Part shown: positions 22,264 through 23,101 of the stretch, one piece after another
Position numbering within the stretch: position 1 is the stretch's first letter
Layout: every line of letters begins with the position of its first letter
From: DASWIV01 sp036397475
GTDB taxonomy: Bacteria > JAJVIF01 > JAPKYR01
NCBI GenBank assembly: GCA_036397475.1
Contig: DASWIV010000396.1
Coordinates: 1 to 23,101, forward strand
Direction of reading: 5' to 3'
Length of the DNA stretch: 23,101 nucleotides
The notes under the pieces: model-generated
What the model was told of the DNA's origin: nothing
The model's database searches: none
What the model saw: only the letters and a program-made list of their open reading frames with translations
Made by a program: the position numbers and the translations under genes

Positions 22264-23101
22264 TCACTTATCTTTCACGAGTCTTTCTCCGGTTAAATGA
22301 AGAAAAACTTCCTCGAGTGTGATATCCGACAACTTCCTGTCGCCGGCATCGCCGTTCAATTCGTTCAACACGATCGACTTCAAGCCTGCCGACGTATCCA
22401 TCGCGATGATCTTTCCTTTATCGATAATCGCGATCCGGTCGCACAGCCTGTCGGCTTCGTCCATATCGTGGGTCGTCAGGAGAATTGTCGCGTCGTGAAT
22501 CTCGCGGACATTCTTTGTGAACGCCTGGACCTCTCTCTTCGATTTGGGATCGAGACCGGTTGTAGGCTCATCGAGGAGAAGTACAACCGGAGACGTCAGT
22601 AAGGCTCTTGCGATAGCAACCTTCTGCTGCATGCCACGGCTGAACTCTTCCAGCGGATCGAGATATCTCTCAACCTCGAATCCAATGTCCTTCAAGATCC
22701 GCTTAGACTGCTCAGGCACTTCCGAGCCTTTCATACCGTACAAACGCGCAGCGTAGAGAAGATTCTCATGCGCCGACAATTTCTTGAAGAACGCAGCGTC
22801 GACTGAAACGCGATTGATCAGGGTCTGGACCTTGTACTGCTCTTTCATCGCGTCGAGCCCGAAGATCTTCACAGATCCTGAATCGGGATAGAGCAATGTC
22901 GAAAGCACCCTGATCAGAGTGGATTTCCCCGATCCATTGGGTCCAAGAAGCCCGAATATTTCTCCGCGCTTTACGTTGAATGAAATTCCATCCAGCGCGG
23001 TAATCGTTTTCCGTTTAGGGAGAAACCGTGAAAACCAACGGGATTCGTTATCCGGTACGGTTGGCGTCGATATAGCCTCCCCGGTATCAGCCGGCGCGGC
23101 G
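22264..23101 (-). CDS. ABC transporter ATP-binding protein (N terminus beyond window)
   Basis: The frame is open from the stop at 22264 to the right edge (23101), 278 codons, with no start codon at the N-terminal end inside the window, so the true start lies outside. Walker A GLLGPNGSGKST is encoded near 22950-22915, the signature FSRGMQQKVAIARA at about 22655-22610, Walker B VVLLLDEPTTGLDP just after, and the H-loop LLTTHDMDEADR at 22480-22445. The segment before Walker A has the family's ITALDGISFNVKRGEIF, preceded by a Pro/Thr-rich stretch. A GTG at 22908 is only internal; it would cut off Walker A. The C terminus ends in VFLHLTGERLVKDK, as in DrrA/CcmA-type ATPases of exporters. It powers the permease at 21238-22062, 201 bases downstream. 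Confidence 0.92.
   Translation of the reverse strand, partial: AAPADTGEAISTPTVPDNESRWFSRFLPKRKTITALDGISFNVKRGEIFGLLGPNGSGKSTLIRVLSTLLYPDSGSVKIFGLDAMKEQYKVQTLINRVSVDAAFFKKLSAHENLLYAARLYGMKGSEVPEQSKRILKDIGFEVERYLDPLEEFSRGMQQKVAIARALLTSPVVLLLDEPTTGLDPKSKREVQAFTKNVREIHDATILLTTHDMDEADRLCDRIAIIDKGKIIAMDTSAGLKSIVLNELNGDAGDRKLSDITLEEVFLHLTGERLVKDK

Noticed and set aside
22264..22908. ABC ATPase starting at the GTG at 22908
   Set aside because: The frame is open to the window's right edge and encodes Walker A just upstream of that GTG, so the GTG is internal and the gene is merely cut by the window.
1..23101. CRISPR array, rRNA, insertion sequence or prophage
   Set aside because: No evenly spaced direct repeats, no transposase or integrase motifs, no phage genes and no rRNA-like stretches were seen.

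Overview
This is a chromosomal window of moderate GC from a Gram-negative-type (diderm) bacterium that I cannot place in a phylum. The reasons for that reading are lipoprotein signal peptides with Ser at +2, a PilT-type retraction ATPase, a polyisoprenyl-phosphate sugar transferase, and very large exported beta-propeller lipoproteins. Most genes are single or in two- or three-gene operons on alternating strands, and there are no rRNA, tRNA or CRISPR loci. The gene style (many orphan membrane proteins, giant surface lipoproteins, several starts without Shine-Dalgarno) suits a poorly sampled, uncultured lineage.

Layout. Positions 1-38 hold the first 12 codons of a HAD-family phosphatase (minus, runs off the window). 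153-1810 hold three small membrane proteins, the last two of them paralogues. pilT follows on the minus strand (1818-3008). Two tandem paralogous TetR regulators (3323-4685) converge on a DUF4126 membrane protein (4715-5302). A promoter-rich gap with a GC-rich hairpin precedes thiD (5610-6425), and a multipass membrane protein follows (6499-7386). On the minus strand, 7438-9670 is a two-gene unit: a zinc-ribbon/TM/TPR/AMIN protein and a sugar transferase. An ArsR repressor is translationally coupled to an SRPBCC (AHSA1-like) protein (9875-10707).

The middle of the window carries two giant lipoproteins (10859-13600 and 16196-19633). They share an N-terminal module of about 360 residues that I do not recognise as a named family. 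The module is joined to different C-terminal parts: IPT/TIG plus PQQ-like propeller in one, PPC-like plus LVIVD-type propeller in the other. Between them lie a RelE-type toxin-antitoxin operon with a trailing membrane gene (13537-14683, minus) and tyrS (14848-16098).

The stretch 19634-21180 is a patchwork. It has an AT-rich leucine-rich-repeat lipoprotein that looks complete, flanked by remnants: a Cys-rich tail ending in four Trp, a YD/RHS-like fragment and an SBBP-like propeller fragment. The window ends with a minus-strand ABC exporter (ATPase, then permease). Its two genes are separated by a cluster of GC-rich hairpins that look like dispersed repeats, and the ATPase runs off the right edge.

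The strongest candidate for something undescribed is the shared N-terminal module of the two giant lipoproteins, which looks like a reusable surface-display chassis. Also worth checking are the strong promoter plus hairpin at 5391-5505 (possible small RNA or thiD leader), the near-leaderless thiD promoter framed by an inverted repeat, and the self-contained operator/promoter of the toxin-antitoxin operon.
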